Shown here piece after piece: positions 20,636 through 30,661 of a DNA stretch of 64,000 bases. Position numbers and translations under genes: made by a program. The first letter of the stretch is position 1. Every line of letters starts with the position of its first letter. Source of the DNA: an uncultured Alphaproteobacteria bacterium. Lineage in GTDB: Bacteria > Pseudomonadota > Alphaproteobacteria > UBA6615. The stretch spans positions 310,001-374,000 of the forward strand of contig CALSNJ010000002.1 of assembly GCA_943787745.1 (NCBI GenBank), read 5' to 3'. The notes below the pieces were generated by a model. That model ran no database searches. It was not told where the DNA came from and saw nothing but the letters and a program-made list of their open reading frames with translations.

Positions 20636-20655
20636 TGCGGTACTATTATACCGCA
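20636..20655. promoter_or_regulatory. Perfect inverted repeat TGCGGTA-CTATTA-TACCGCA (possible operator)
   Basis: 7-bp perfect arms between the divergent enoyl-CoA hydratase and rplM genes. Confidence 0.4.
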
Positions 20656-20690
20656 CTCATAAGTCCCTATGATTTAACGCAGTTTTCGGT

Positions 20691-20718
20691 TTGACATTGC
20701 ATTAGGGCTGCCATAAAA
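20691..20718 (+). promoter_or_regulatory. Putative sigma70-type promoter of rplM-rpsI
   Basis: TTGACA - 16 nt - ATAAAA upstream of rplM. Confidence 0.5.
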
Positions 20719-20819
20719 CCCTCCAGCCGCTGCCCGGGCGTTTGGCGTCCGGGTGGCGGTATCTTGTTCGGACAACGGTGTTCGAAGAGAAGAGATATCA
20801 GGAGAAGGTGGCTGACGCC

Positions 20820-21290
20820 ATGAAGACATATTCTGCAAAACCCAGCGAGGTTGAAGCCAAGTGGTGGATTATCGACGCTGAAGGTGTAGTTCTCGGACGG
20901 ATGGCTTCGATTATCGCGAACCGTCTGCGAGGCAAGCACAAGCCGATGTACACCCCGAACATCGATTGCGGCGACCATGTTGTCGTGATCAACGCCGACA
21001 AGGTTCACCTGACCGGCAAGAAGCGTTCGGACAAACTCTATTACTGGCACACCGGTTATCCCGGCGGTATCCGCAGCCGCACGGCCGCGAACTATCTGGA
21101 CGGACCCAAGTCCGACACGGTTGTCCGCAAGGCCGTCGAGCGCATGCTGCCGAAGACCAAGATGGGTCGTGAGCAGTATCGCAAGCTCAAGGTCTATGCC
21201 GGTTCCGAGCATCCTCATGAGGCACAGCAGCCCGTTGCGCTGGACCTCGCTGCAATGAACGATAAGAACAAGAGAGGTGGCGCGTCATGA
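20820..21290 (+). CDS. rplM: 50S ribosomal protein L13
   Basis: [56 protein letters not shown]. Confidence 0.97.
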   Translation: MKTYSAKPSEVEAKWWIIDAEGVVLGRMASIIANRLRGKHKPMYTPNIDCGDHVVVINADKVHLTGKKRSDKLYYWHTGYPGGIRSRTAANYLDGPKSDTVVRKAVERMLPKTKMGREQYRKLKVYAGSEHPHEAQQPVALDLAAMNDKNKRGGAS

Positions 21291-21796
21291 CCGACGAGAC
21301 ACAACAGGCTCCTGCCGAAGGCGGCGCGATCGCCGCTGCGGCCGCCGCACTCGCTGAAGTTTCCGGACAGCCCGCTGTCGAGGTTCAGGTTGAGCCGAAG
21401 ATCGACGAACTCGGCCGCACCTATGCGACCGGCAAACGTAAAGACGCGGTTGCCCGTGTCTGGATCAAGCCAGGCAATGGTCAGCTGACCGTCAACGGCC
21501 GGAGCGGTGAGACCTATTTCGCACGTCCGGTTCTGCGGATGGTGCTGTCGCAGCCCTTCCAGGTTACCGATCGGATCGGCCAGTACGATATTGTCTGCAC
21601 GGTCGCCGGTGGCGGTTTGTCCGGACAGGCCGGCGCGGTACGCCACGGGATTTCCAAGGCATTGATGCTGCGCGAGCCCGAGCTTCGCGGCATCCTCAAG
21701 AAGGTCGGCATGCTGACCCGTGACTCGCGCGTTGTTGAGCGTAAGAAATACGGTCGCGCCAAGGCCCGACGCAGCTTCCAGTTCTCGAAGCGCTAA
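21287..21796 (+). CDS. rpsI: 30S ribosomal protein S9
   Basis: [27 protein letters not shown]...; ends [22 protein letters not shown]. Confidence 0.97.
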   Translation: MTDETQQAPAEGGAIAAAAAALAEVSGQPAVEVQVEPKIDELGRTYATGKRKDAVARVWIKPGNGQLTVNGRSGETYFARPVLRMVLSQPFQVTDRIGQYDIVCTVAGGGLSGQAGAVRHGISKALMLREPELRGILKKVGMLTRDSRVVERKKYGRAKARRSFQFSKR

Positions 21797-21825
21797 ACTT
21801 TCTCGATCAGTGTTATCGAGTTTGG

Positions 21826-21854
21826 AAAGAGCGCGTCTGGGACGCGCTCTTTTC
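21826..21854 (+). terminator. Rho-independent terminator after rpsI
   Basis: aaagagcgcgtc-tgg-gacgcgctctttt. Confidence 0.8.
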
Positions 21855-21887
21855 GTATCTGCTGTTAGTCTTTAAACCGGTGATGTC

Positions 21888-22832
21888 ATGACAACGAATG
21901 TGTTCATCGATGGAGAGGCGGGAACAACCGGCCTCCAGATCCAGGAACGGCTTGCACCGCGGGCCGATATCTCCCTTATCCAGTTGGGCGATGATGCCCG
22001 AAAGGATGCGCGCGCGCGTCGCGATGCGCTGAATGCGGCCGATGTCGCCATTCTGTGTCTGCCCGATGATGCGGCGCGTGAATCGGTCTCCATGATCGAC
22101 AGTGATACCGCCGTGATCGATGCTTCGACCGCCCATCGTGCCGTTGAAGGCTGGGACTATGGGTTTCCCGAATACACACCCGGTCATCGGGAGGCTATGC
22201 GCGGATCAAAACGGATCAGCAATCCCGGCTGCTATGCGATCACGTCCGTGGCGATGTTACACCCGCTGGTCTCGCGCGGACTGTTGCCAGCGGACTATCC
22301 GGTCACGATTAATGCCGTGTCGGGCTATTCGGGTGGTGGCAAGGCGCTGATCGCTGCCTTTGAAGATGAGAACGCTGAAAACAAGACCGACAGCGTCGTC
22401 TACAGCTATGCGCTGACCTTGCAACACAAGCATATTCCGGAGATCACCCGTTGGGGTGGTCTCTCTCATGCGCCGATTTTCGTGCCGAGCGTGGGACGTT
22501 ATCGGCAGGGGATGCTTGTGCAAATCCCGCTGGCGCTCTGGAACCTACCCGGCGCACCGAAAGCGGCTGACCTTCACGCCGCGCTGACCGATCATTACGC
22601 GGGTGAACGCTTTGTGACGGTCGCGCCATTTGCCGAAACCGAAAGCCTTGGCCTGCTTGATCCCGAAAGCCTGAACGGGACCAACGAACTTCGCCTGTTT
22701 GTGTTGCACAACGAGGAAACAGGTCAGGCCGTACTTGCGGGCCTGATCGACAATCTGGGAAAAGGGGCCTCGGGTCAGGCCGTGCAAACCCTGAACCTGC
22801 TTATGGGGACCGATGAAGGCGAAGGCCTTTAG
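21888..22832 (+). CDS. argC: N-acetyl-gamma-glutamyl-phosphate reductase
   Basis: VFIDGEAGTTGLQIQERLA; SNPGCYAITSVAMLHPLV; GYSGGGK. Confidence 0.93.
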   Translation: MTTNVFIDGEAGTTGLQIQERLAPRADISLIQLGDDARKDARARRDALNAADVAILCLPDDAARESVSMIDSDTAVIDASTAHRAVEGWDYGFPEYTPGHREAMRGSKRISNPGCYAITSVAMLHPLVSRGLLPADYPVTINAVSGYSGGGKALIAAFEDENAENKTDSVVYSYALTLQHKHIPEITRWGGLSHAPIFVPSVGRYRQGMLVQIPLALWNLPGAPKAADLHAALTDHYAGERFVTVAPFAETESLGLLDPESLNGTNELRLFVLHNEETGQAVLAGLIDNLGKGASGQAVQTLNLLMGTDEGEGL

Positions 22833-22856
22833 TCCGAATGTAAAAGGAATTTAGTC

Positions 22857-23411
22857 ATGCCGAATGCAATCAAACCCTATCTCGGGACGATGCCAACCAT
22901 CGCGGATGATGTCTTCATTGCCGACACGGCGGCTGTCATTGGGGATGTCCATATCGGGGCGGGATCGAGCGTCTGGTACAACTGCGTCATCCGCGGTGAC
23001 GGCGGCAGCCATATCCGGATTGGCGAGCGCACCAATATTCAGGACGGCACCATCGTCCATGTGAACGGTCCGCGCGCAGACGGAACGCCCATGATGCCGA
23101 CCTATATCGGCAGCGACATCACCATTGGCCACAACGCACTCATCCATGCCTGCACGCTTGAAGACGGGTGCTTCATCGGCATGAGTTCGACTGTGCTCGA
23201 TGGCGCCGTGGTGGAAACCGGTGCCATGGTGGCGGCCGGTGCGGTCGTGTCACCGGGCAAGGTGGTGAAGAGCGGTGAGCTTTGGGCCGGTATTCCCGCC
23301 AAGCCGCTGCGCGAATTGCGCGAGGCTGAACTGGCCTTCTGGCCGGAATCAGTGAAGATCTACTGCGGTCTTGCCCAGGACCACATCAAGTCCGGAAACG
23401 ACGCGAAATAG
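22857..23411 (+). CDS. Gamma carbonic anhydrase family protein
   Basis: Left-handed beta-helix hexapeptides; GDVHIGAGSSVWYNCVIRGDGGSHIRIGERTNIQDGTIVHVN. Confidence 0.92.
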   Translation: MPNAIKPYLGTMPTIADDVFIADTAAVIGDVHIGAGSSVWYNCVIRGDGGSHIRIGERTNIQDGTIVHVNGPRADGTPMMPTYIGSDITIGHNALIHACTLEDGCFIGMSSTVLDGAVVETGAMVAAGAVVSPGKVVKSGELWAGIPAKPLRELREAELAFWPESVKIYCGLAQDHIKSGNDAK

Positions 23412-23851
23412 TGTCCGACCCGAATGTGTCGGGTGCGCGGTCGCTGTTTGGCCTCCGCAAGCGTGCGCCCAAGCGCCCTGTCTCTGTCACGATCATTCTG
23501 GCCATCGTTCTGGCCTTCCTTTTTCTCAGTGGCCCACGGCAATTAACGCAAGAGTCTGCTGTTTTGCAGGCTCGGGCCTTTGCAATGTCAGAAGTAGCGG
23601 CGCAATGCGGGGCTGTTACCGACGCGGTCGTTGGCGCTGTTTCACGCATTCCAACAGAGCCCGAAAAACTCGAACGCTATGACGTCGCGCAGATCGTGTG
23701 GCTTGCGAGCGGCAAGGATGTCCCGGTTCTGGTTCAGGTTTGGCCGGGTATCAGAATAGGTCCGCGTGTTCCGATAGGCAGTGGGAATGGTTTTGTGCTG
23801 TTCGAGTTCCAGGACGGGGTGGAGCTGGTGGACAACGAACTACGCTGCTGA
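23411..23851 (+). CDS. Hypothetical protein with one TM helix
   Basis: 146-aa ORF starting at a GTG overlapping the upstream stop; TM helix ITIILAIVLAFLFL. Confidence 0.5.
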   Translation: MSDPNVSGARSLFGLRKRAPKRPVSVTIILAIVLAFLFLSGPRQLTQESAVLQARAFAMSEVAAQCGAVTDAVVGAVSRIPTEPEKLERYDVAQIVWLASGKDVPVLVQVWPGIRIGPRVPIGSGNGFVLFEFQDGVELVDNELRC

Positions 23852-23884
23852 AGCAGGGCCAAAATCTGGATGCAAATCTCTTTC

Positions 23885-23957
23885 GTCATACGCGGACGTG
23901 ATCCGCGTATCTTGTCTGGGTTTGCGCAGAGATGGCCGGATCAAGTCCGGCCATGAC
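23885..23957. repeat. Paired REP-like palindrome (copy 2)
   Basis: gtcatacgcggacgtgatccgcgtatc ... gatggccggatcaagtccggccatgac, exactly 73 nt like copy 1. Confidence 0.75.
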
Positions 23958-23977
23958 GGCCGAGGGAAGGCTTGACC

Positions 23978-25795
23978 CTATTCGGCGTCGGTTTTCGCGC
24001 CGATGCGAAGGCTGGCGTAGCTGCCCGGCGCGGCTTCGATCACCTTGAGCTTGCCGTCACCCGGCGTGCGGGCATCGACCTGGCCACCGGAATTCTTCTT
24101 CAGCCATTTGCGCCATTCGGGCCACCAGGAACCTGCGTGCTCCTTGGAGCTCTCGAACCACTCATCGGCTGTCGCCGGGTTCTTCGTATTGGTCCAGTAG
24201 CCGTACTTCTCAACGCTTGGCGGGTTCACGACGCCTGCGATATGGCCGGACCCTGCGAGGCAGAATTTGACGTTGCCTTTGTAGATCTGGGTCGCCGCAT
24301 AGGTCGATTTCCACGGCGCAATGTGATCTTCCTTGGTCGACAACATGAAGACCGGCAGATCGACTTTGCTCAGGTCGATGGGAACCCCATCCAGCGTCAC
24401 GCCGCCGGGTTCGATCAGCTTGTTGTCCTGATACATGTTGCGCAGATAAAAGCGATGCATCTCTGCGGGCATGCGTGTGGAATCCGAGTTCCAGTAAAGC
24501 AGATCGAACGGGAAGGGGTCCTTGCCGAGCAGGTAGTTGTTCACAACAAAGGACCAGATCAGATCATTGGCACGCAGCATGTTGAAGGTGGTCGCCATGG
24601 ACGAACCTTCGAGATAGCCGTCTGCGTTCATCCGTTCTTCGAGTGAATCCAGCTGTTCTTCATCAATAAAGACACCCAGTTCGCCGGGTTCGCTGAAGTC
24701 CACCAGCGCGGTGAAGAATGTCGCGGACTTGATGCGGTCGTCCTTCTTTTCTTTCATGTAGGCCAGCGTACTCGCAGTCAGCGTGCCGCCGAGGCAGTAA
24801 CCGATAATGTTGACTTCCTTCTCACCGGTTGCCTTTTCAATCGCACCAAGTGCGTCGAGCGGGCCTTCGAGCATGTAGTCTTCGAAGGATTTCGCTGCGA
24901 GTTCCTTGTCCGGGTTGACCCAAGAGACGACGAAAACCGTCAGCCCCTGATCCGTGGCCCATTTGATGAATGAATTCTTCGGCTGCAGATCGAGGATGTA
25001 ATATTTGTTGATCCATGGCGGGACGATCAGAAGCGGGCGACGGTCGACCTTCTTTGTGGTCGGCTCAAACTGAATGAGCTGCATCAGATCGTTCTGGTAG
25101 ACGACCTTGCCGGGGGTGGTCGCCACGTTTTCACCGAGCGTGAAGGCAGATTCATCGACCTGACTGATGCGCAGCTGTCCATCGCCGCGTTCCATGTCGG
25201 ACAGCAGATTTTCAAGCCCTTTGACGAGATTCTCGCCCTTGGATTCGACCGTTGCACGAATGACTTCGGGGTTGGTCATCAGGAAGTTTGTGGGCGCCAG
25301 GGCATCCACGAATTGACGGGTATAGAAATCGACCTTTTTGGCGGTTTTCTCGTCAAGGCCATCAACATCCTGAACCGTGCTGGTCAGCCAGCGAGAGGAG
25401 AGCAGGTAGGATTGCTTGATGTAGTCGAAGACGATGCTTTCATCCCATTCAGAATCGCGGAATCGCCGGTCGTCAGAGGCCGGGGACAGCGCGTCATCGA
25501 CTTCGGCCCCCATCATCTTCTGTGCTGTGTTCTGCCAGAGACTCATATAGTCCTGCCAGAGTTGCATCTGGGCCTGCATCATTTGCGCCGGATTGGCCAT
25601 CATCTGCTGGGTCAGCTCAATAAAGGCCTGACCGACATTCATGGGGTCGCCCATTCCGATATTGCCGGATTGGTTCGCCATAAAGCCATTGACGAGTGCC
25701 TGACTGCGTTCTGCGATCTGCGCCATGGAGGCCGCCAAATCGTCAGCATCGGGATTCAATTGATCGGTATTGTTTTCATTTTGTTGATCCGACAT
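23978..25795 (-). CDS. phaC: Class I poly(3-hydroxyalkanoate) polymerase
   Basis: PLLIVPPWINKYYILDLQPKNSFIKWA; NIIGYCLGGTL lipase-like box; SSKEHAGSWWPEW. Confidence 0.95.
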   Translation of the reverse strand: MSDQQNENNTDQLNPDADDLAASMAQIAERSQALVNGFMANQSGNIGMGDPMNVGQAFIELTQQMMANPAQMMQAQMQLWQDYMSLWQNTAQKMMGAEVDDALSPASDDRRFRDSEWDESIVFDYIKQSYLLSSRWLTSTVQDVDGLDEKTAKKVDFYTRQFVDALAPTNFLMTNPEVIRATVESKGENLVKGLENLLSDMERGDGQLRISQVDESAFTLGENVATTPGKVVYQNDLMQLIQFEPTTKKVDRRPLLIVPPWINKYYILDLQPKNSFIKWATDQGLTVFVVSWVNPDKELAAKSFEDYMLEGPLDALGAIEKATGEKEVNIIGYCLGGTLTASTLAYMKEKKDDRIKSATFFTALVDFSEPGELGVFIDEEQLDSLEERMNADGYLEGSSMATTFNMLRANDLIWSFVVNNYLLGKDPFPFDLLYWNSDSTRMPAEMHRFYLRNMYQDNKLIEPGGVTLDGVPIDLSKVDLPVFMLSTKEDHIAPWKSTYAATQIYKGNVKFCLAGSGHIAGVVNPPSVEKYGYWTNTKNPATADEWFESSKEHAGSWWPEWRKWLKKNSGGQVDARTPGDGKLKVIEAAPGSYASLRIGAKTDAE

Positions 25796-25963
25796 CCGAT
25801 AATCCTCTATAACTGCAATACTTTTTGACGAATCGCGCCTGGCGAAACGTGTTTGTTTGCTGAAATACTGTGTGTTGTACCGAACCTATGTTGCACTGCA
25901 CACGAGATCAAGCGAATAGACCGAGCTTAAGTGATTCGTGTAACGCCACGAGGAGTGGATGAG

Positions 25964-26965
25964 ATGAAGAACGGTCCTTTCACGGTGTCGCGCCGGGTAC
26001 TTCCGGTGGTCGCCATTCTTGCTTTGAGCGGCTGCTCGGATCTCGATGTGTTTGGTTTGTTTGAAGACGATCCGCAGGTCGCGCAGAATGCGTCGAGTCA
26101 GGATTTGCGGGATCGAACAAACACCGAGCAGGCGAATGCCGAGAATTCAGGTACACCGTCTCTCACTTCCGTTCCCTCTCGCCCGCCGGCCGGCTCTGAC
26201 AGTGTCCGCAATCGCGTGGTGGAAGGTCTGATTTCGGATCGCGACAACGCGCGCTACACCGACGAGGCGATTCGCCTGCAGGGCAGCACCCGCCCGGTTG
26301 AGACACCGCAAGCGGCCTCGAAAGCGCCCGAGCCCGCATCCACGCCGGCCCCTGCCACGGCTCAGATTGCTGTGACGCCGCCACCCGCGCCGCCGGCGCC
26401 GTCAACTCAGATCGCCGCACCCGCGCCGCCACCGCCGGCACCCGCGCCTCCGGCACGGGTTGCGACACCGATGGTTTCGGCCCCGCAGGTCGCATCTGTT
26501 CCTTCGGCTCCGGCCGCGCCGCGCGCCTCCTCACCGTCCCAGTCTGTTGTGGTGGATATGAGCGCGCTTGATGGCGGCGGATACAACCCGGTATCGGCTC
26601 AGATCAGCCGCGAGGCCCAGGTTGCGACGATCCAGTTTGGGCGCAGTTCATCCCGTCTTGATGCGCGCGATCAGCAGTTGATCGCAACAGTGGTGTCGGC
26701 CCATCGCCAGAATGGCGGCAATATCCTTGTTGTCGGACATGCGAGCAGTCGGACTGCACAACTGCCCAAGTCCAGACATGAAGTCGTCAACTTCCAGGTG
26801 TCATTTGCACGTGCAAATGCGGTTGCGCAGGCATTGATCCGCAATGGTGTTTCGCCGGAACGGGTGACTGTGGAAGCGGTGGCCGATGATCAGCCGATTT
26901 ACTCCGAGGCGATGCCGACAGGTGAGGCCGGCAATCGGCGTGCGGAGATCTACTTCCTCCGATAG
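25964..26965 (+). CDS. OmpA-family lipoprotein with Ala/Pro-rich linker
   Basis: Lipobox ALSGC; Pro/Ala-rich linker; C-terminal ILVVGHASSRT...ANAVAQALIRNGVSPERVTVEAVADDQPIY...NRRAEIYFL. Confidence 0.8.
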   Translation: MKNGPFTVSRRVLPVVAILALSGCSDLDVFGLFEDDPQVAQNASSQDLRDRTNTEQANAENSGTPSLTSVPSRPPAGSDSVRNRVVEGLISDRDNARYTDEAIRLQGSTRPVETPQAASKAPEPASTPAPATAQIAVTPPPAPPAPSTQIAAPAPPPPAPAPPARVATPMVSAPQVASVPSAPAAPRASSPSQSVVVDMSALDGGGYNPVSAQISREAQVATIQFGRSSSRLDARDQQLIATVVSAHRQNGGNILVVGHASSRTAQLPKSRHEVVNFQVSFARANAVAQALIRNGVSPERVTVEAVADDQPIYSEAMPTGEAGNRRAEIYFLR

Positions 26966-27079
26966 GAGGAGACAAAAGACTCTCGCTCACGCGCTCTTGT
27001 AACGGTAAAAGATCGCCCGGCGGCGTTTTCGTCGCCGGCATACCAATCTGTCTTCATCAACCAAAACCGGTAAGGCTCC

Positions 27080-28312
27080 ATGAACACCGACTTCCACCGC
27101 ATCAGGCGGTTGCCACCCTACGTTTTCGCCGAAGTGAATGCGATGAAGGCGGCGGCGCGTGCGGCGGGTGCGGATATTATCGATTTCGGCATGGGCAACC
27201 CGGATTTGCCGACACCGCCGCATATTGTCGAGAAGTTGGTGGAAACCGTGCAGGACCCACGCACGCATCGGTATTCGAACTCGCGCGGTATTCCAGGCCT
27301 GCGCAAGGCGCTTGCGGGTTATTACAAGACGCGTTTCGGGGTCACGCTCGACCCTGAATCCGAAGCCATCGTGACAATCGGTTCCAAGGAAGGGCTGGCC
27401 AATCTGGCGCAGGCCATCACGGGTCCGGGGGACACAATCCTTGTGCCGAACCCGTCCTATCCCATCCATCAGTTTGGATTCATCATTGCTGATGGAACCG
27501 TCGGTTACCTCCCGGTGGAACCCGATGACGCGTTTCTCGAAGCGCTCGAACGGGCGGTCCTGCGCTCGCAGCCCAAGCCGGTTGCGCTTGTGCTTTGCTA
27601 CCCTTCAAACCCGACCGCACTGACCGCTGACCTTGCCTTCTACGCCAAAGTTGTCGAGTTCTGCCGTGCTCATGATCTTATTGTTCTTTCAGATCTGGCC
27701 TATTCGGAGATTTACTTCGATGGCAATCCGCCGCCCTCGATCCTGCAGGTGCCGGGTGCGAAAGAGGTGGCTGTTGAATTTACCTCGCTCAGCAAAACCT
27801 ATTCCATGCCCGGTTGGCGCATAGGATTTGCCGCTGGCAATCCGCGTCTGATTGGCGCGCTGGCACGTGTGAAGAGTTATCTCGACTACGGCGCGTTTAC
27901 ACCCATTCAGGTGGCCGCCGCCGCAGCTCTCAATGGTCCGCAGGATTGTGTGGAGGAAACGCGCACGATCTATCGTGAACGGCGTGATGTTCTCGTTGAC
28001 GGGCTGACCCGTGCGGGCTGGGATGTCCCGGTGCCAAGCGCGAGTATGTATATCTGGGCGCCGATCCCTGAGCCTTTCACGTCGATGGGAAGTGTCGCGT
28101 TCTCCAAGCTGCTCCTCAAGCACGCGCATGTTGCGGTTTCCCCGGGTCTTGGTTTCGGAGAGAACGGCGACGGGCATGTGCGTATTGCTCTGGTGGAGAA
28201 CACCCAGCGCATCCGGCAGGCGACCCGTAATCTGAAGCAATTATTGTCGGACCCCGAAAAGGCGATGGCAGAAGCGGCTGACGCGGCACAGATGTCCGTC
28301 GCGGCGAAATAG
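27080..28312 (+). CDS. Class I/II PLP-dependent aminotransferase
   Basis: FHRIRRLPPYVFAEVNAMKAAARAAGADIIDFGMGNPDLPTPPHIV; SLSKTYSMPGWRIGF. Confidence 0.9.
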   Translation: MNTDFHRIRRLPPYVFAEVNAMKAAARAAGADIIDFGMGNPDLPTPPHIVEKLVETVQDPRTHRYSNSRGIPGLRKALAGYYKTRFGVTLDPESEAIVTIGSKEGLANLAQAITGPGDTILVPNPSYPIHQFGFIIADGTVGYLPVEPDDAFLEALERAVLRSQPKPVALVLCYPSNPTALTADLAFYAKVVEFCRAHDLIVLSDLAYSEIYFDGNPPPSILQVPGAKEVAVEFTSLSKTYSMPGWRIGFAAGNPRLIGALARVKSYLDYGAFTPIQVAAAAALNGPQDCVEETRTIYRERRDVLVDGLTRAGWDVPVPSASMYIWAPIPEPFTSMGSVAFSKLLLKHAHVAVSPGLGFGENGDGHVRIALVENTQRIRQATRNLKQLLSDPEKAMAEAADAAQMSVAAK

Positions 28313-28323
28313 GGGCTACGAAC

Positions 28324-29619
28324 ATGGCAGAAGCACTACGGGTTGCAATTGCAGGCCTCGGTACCGTTGGTGCTGGAACGCTCAGCGTATTGCAGCAGCA
28401 TGGTGATCTGATCGCCCAACGCAGTGGGCGTGCAATTCAGGTGGTTGCGGTCTCGGCACGAAACCGTACCAAGGATCGCGGGGTCTCGCTCGATGGCTAT
28501 GACTGGTTCGATGACCCGGTGGCGATGGCGCGCGATGCCGATGTCGATACGGTTGTTGAGCTGATCGGCGGGGAAGATGGACCAGCCAAGGCTGTTTGCG
28601 AGGCTGCGATCGCTGCGGGTCGTCACGTGGTCACGGCCAACAAGGCGTTGCTGGCCGTTCATGGCAACGAACTTGCGTCGGCGGCAGAGGCAGCCGGCGT
28701 TTCGCTGAACTACGAGGCCGCGATTGCCGGCGGTATTCCGATCGTGAAGGCGCTTCGGGAAGGCCTGGCCGGGAATGCCATTACACATGTCTATGGCATT
28801 CTGAACGGCACCTGCAATTATATCCTCACCGAGATGCGCGAAAAACGTCTGTCCTTCGAGACGGTTCTTGAGGACGCGCAAAAGCTGGGTTACGCCGAAG
28901 CTGAGCCAAGTACGGATGTCGATGGGTTCGATGCGGCACACAAACTCGCGCTGCTTGCGAGCCTGGCATTTGGCACCAAAGTCAGTTTTGACGATGTCTA
29001 TACCGAAGGTATTCGCCACGTTTCGCTGCAAGATATCGACTATGCCGAGGAGTTCGGCTACCGCATCAAGCTGCTTGGCAGTGCGCGGATGACCGCGCAC
29101 GGTCTGGAGCAGCGGGTCTACCCCTGTATGGTCGAGAAAAGCGCACCGATCGCGCATGTGGAAAGTGCTTATAACGCTGTCGTTGCAGTTGGCGATTTCG
29201 TCGACGACACAATGTATCAGGGCCGTGGGGCAGGTGCCGGACCGACTGCGTCTGCTGTTGTGGCCGATATCATCGATATCGCCCGGGGATATGCAACGGC
29301 GACCTTCGGGGTTCCGGCCCGTATGTTGAAAAGCGCATCCGCATCACCGATCGAACGCCATCGAAGTGCCTATTATGTGCGCCTGATGGTGGATGATCAG
29401 CCGGGTGTGATCGCTGATGTTTCGGCAGCTTTCCGCGACGAATCTGTGTCGATTGAATCGATGCTGCAGCGGGCCCGCTCGCAAACCGATGCTGTGCCGG
29501 TGGTCATAAACACCCATGTTTGTGAGGAAGCCGATATGCGGCGCACACTGGAACGCATTGAGGCATTGGATTCCGTCGTCGAAGCGCCGACAATGATACG
29601 AATCGAATCATTGGTGTAA
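28324..29619 (+). CDS. hom: Homoserine dehydrogenase
   Basis: GLGTVGAGTLSVL; NGTCNYILTEM; AEAEPSTDVDGFDAAHKLALLA; C-terminal ACT domain. Confidence 0.96.
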   Translation: MAEALRVAIAGLGTVGAGTLSVLQQHGDLIAQRSGRAIQVVAVSARNRTKDRGVSLDGYDWFDDPVAMARDADVDTVVELIGGEDGPAKAVCEAAIAAGRHVVTANKALLAVHGNELASAAEAAGVSLNYEAAIAGGIPIVKALREGLAGNAITHVYGILNGTCNYILTEMREKRLSFETVLEDAQKLGYAEAEPSTDVDGFDAAHKLALLASLAFGTKVSFDDVYTEGIRHVSLQDIDYAEEFGYRIKLLGSARMTAHGLEQRVYPCMVEKSAPIAHVESAYNAVVAVGDFVDDTMYQGRGAGAGPTASAVVADIIDIARGYATATFGVPARMLKSASASPIERHRSAYYVRLMVDDQPGVIADVSAAFRDESVSIESMLQRARSQTDAVPVVINTHVCEEADMRRTLERIEALDSVVEAPTMIRIESLV

Positions 29620-29670
29620 TTCCGTCCGCAACGTGACGGAACACCATAATGGATATGAAAAGGGGAACGC

Positions 29671-30654
<984 letters not shown>

Positions 30655-30661
30655 ACCGGCA

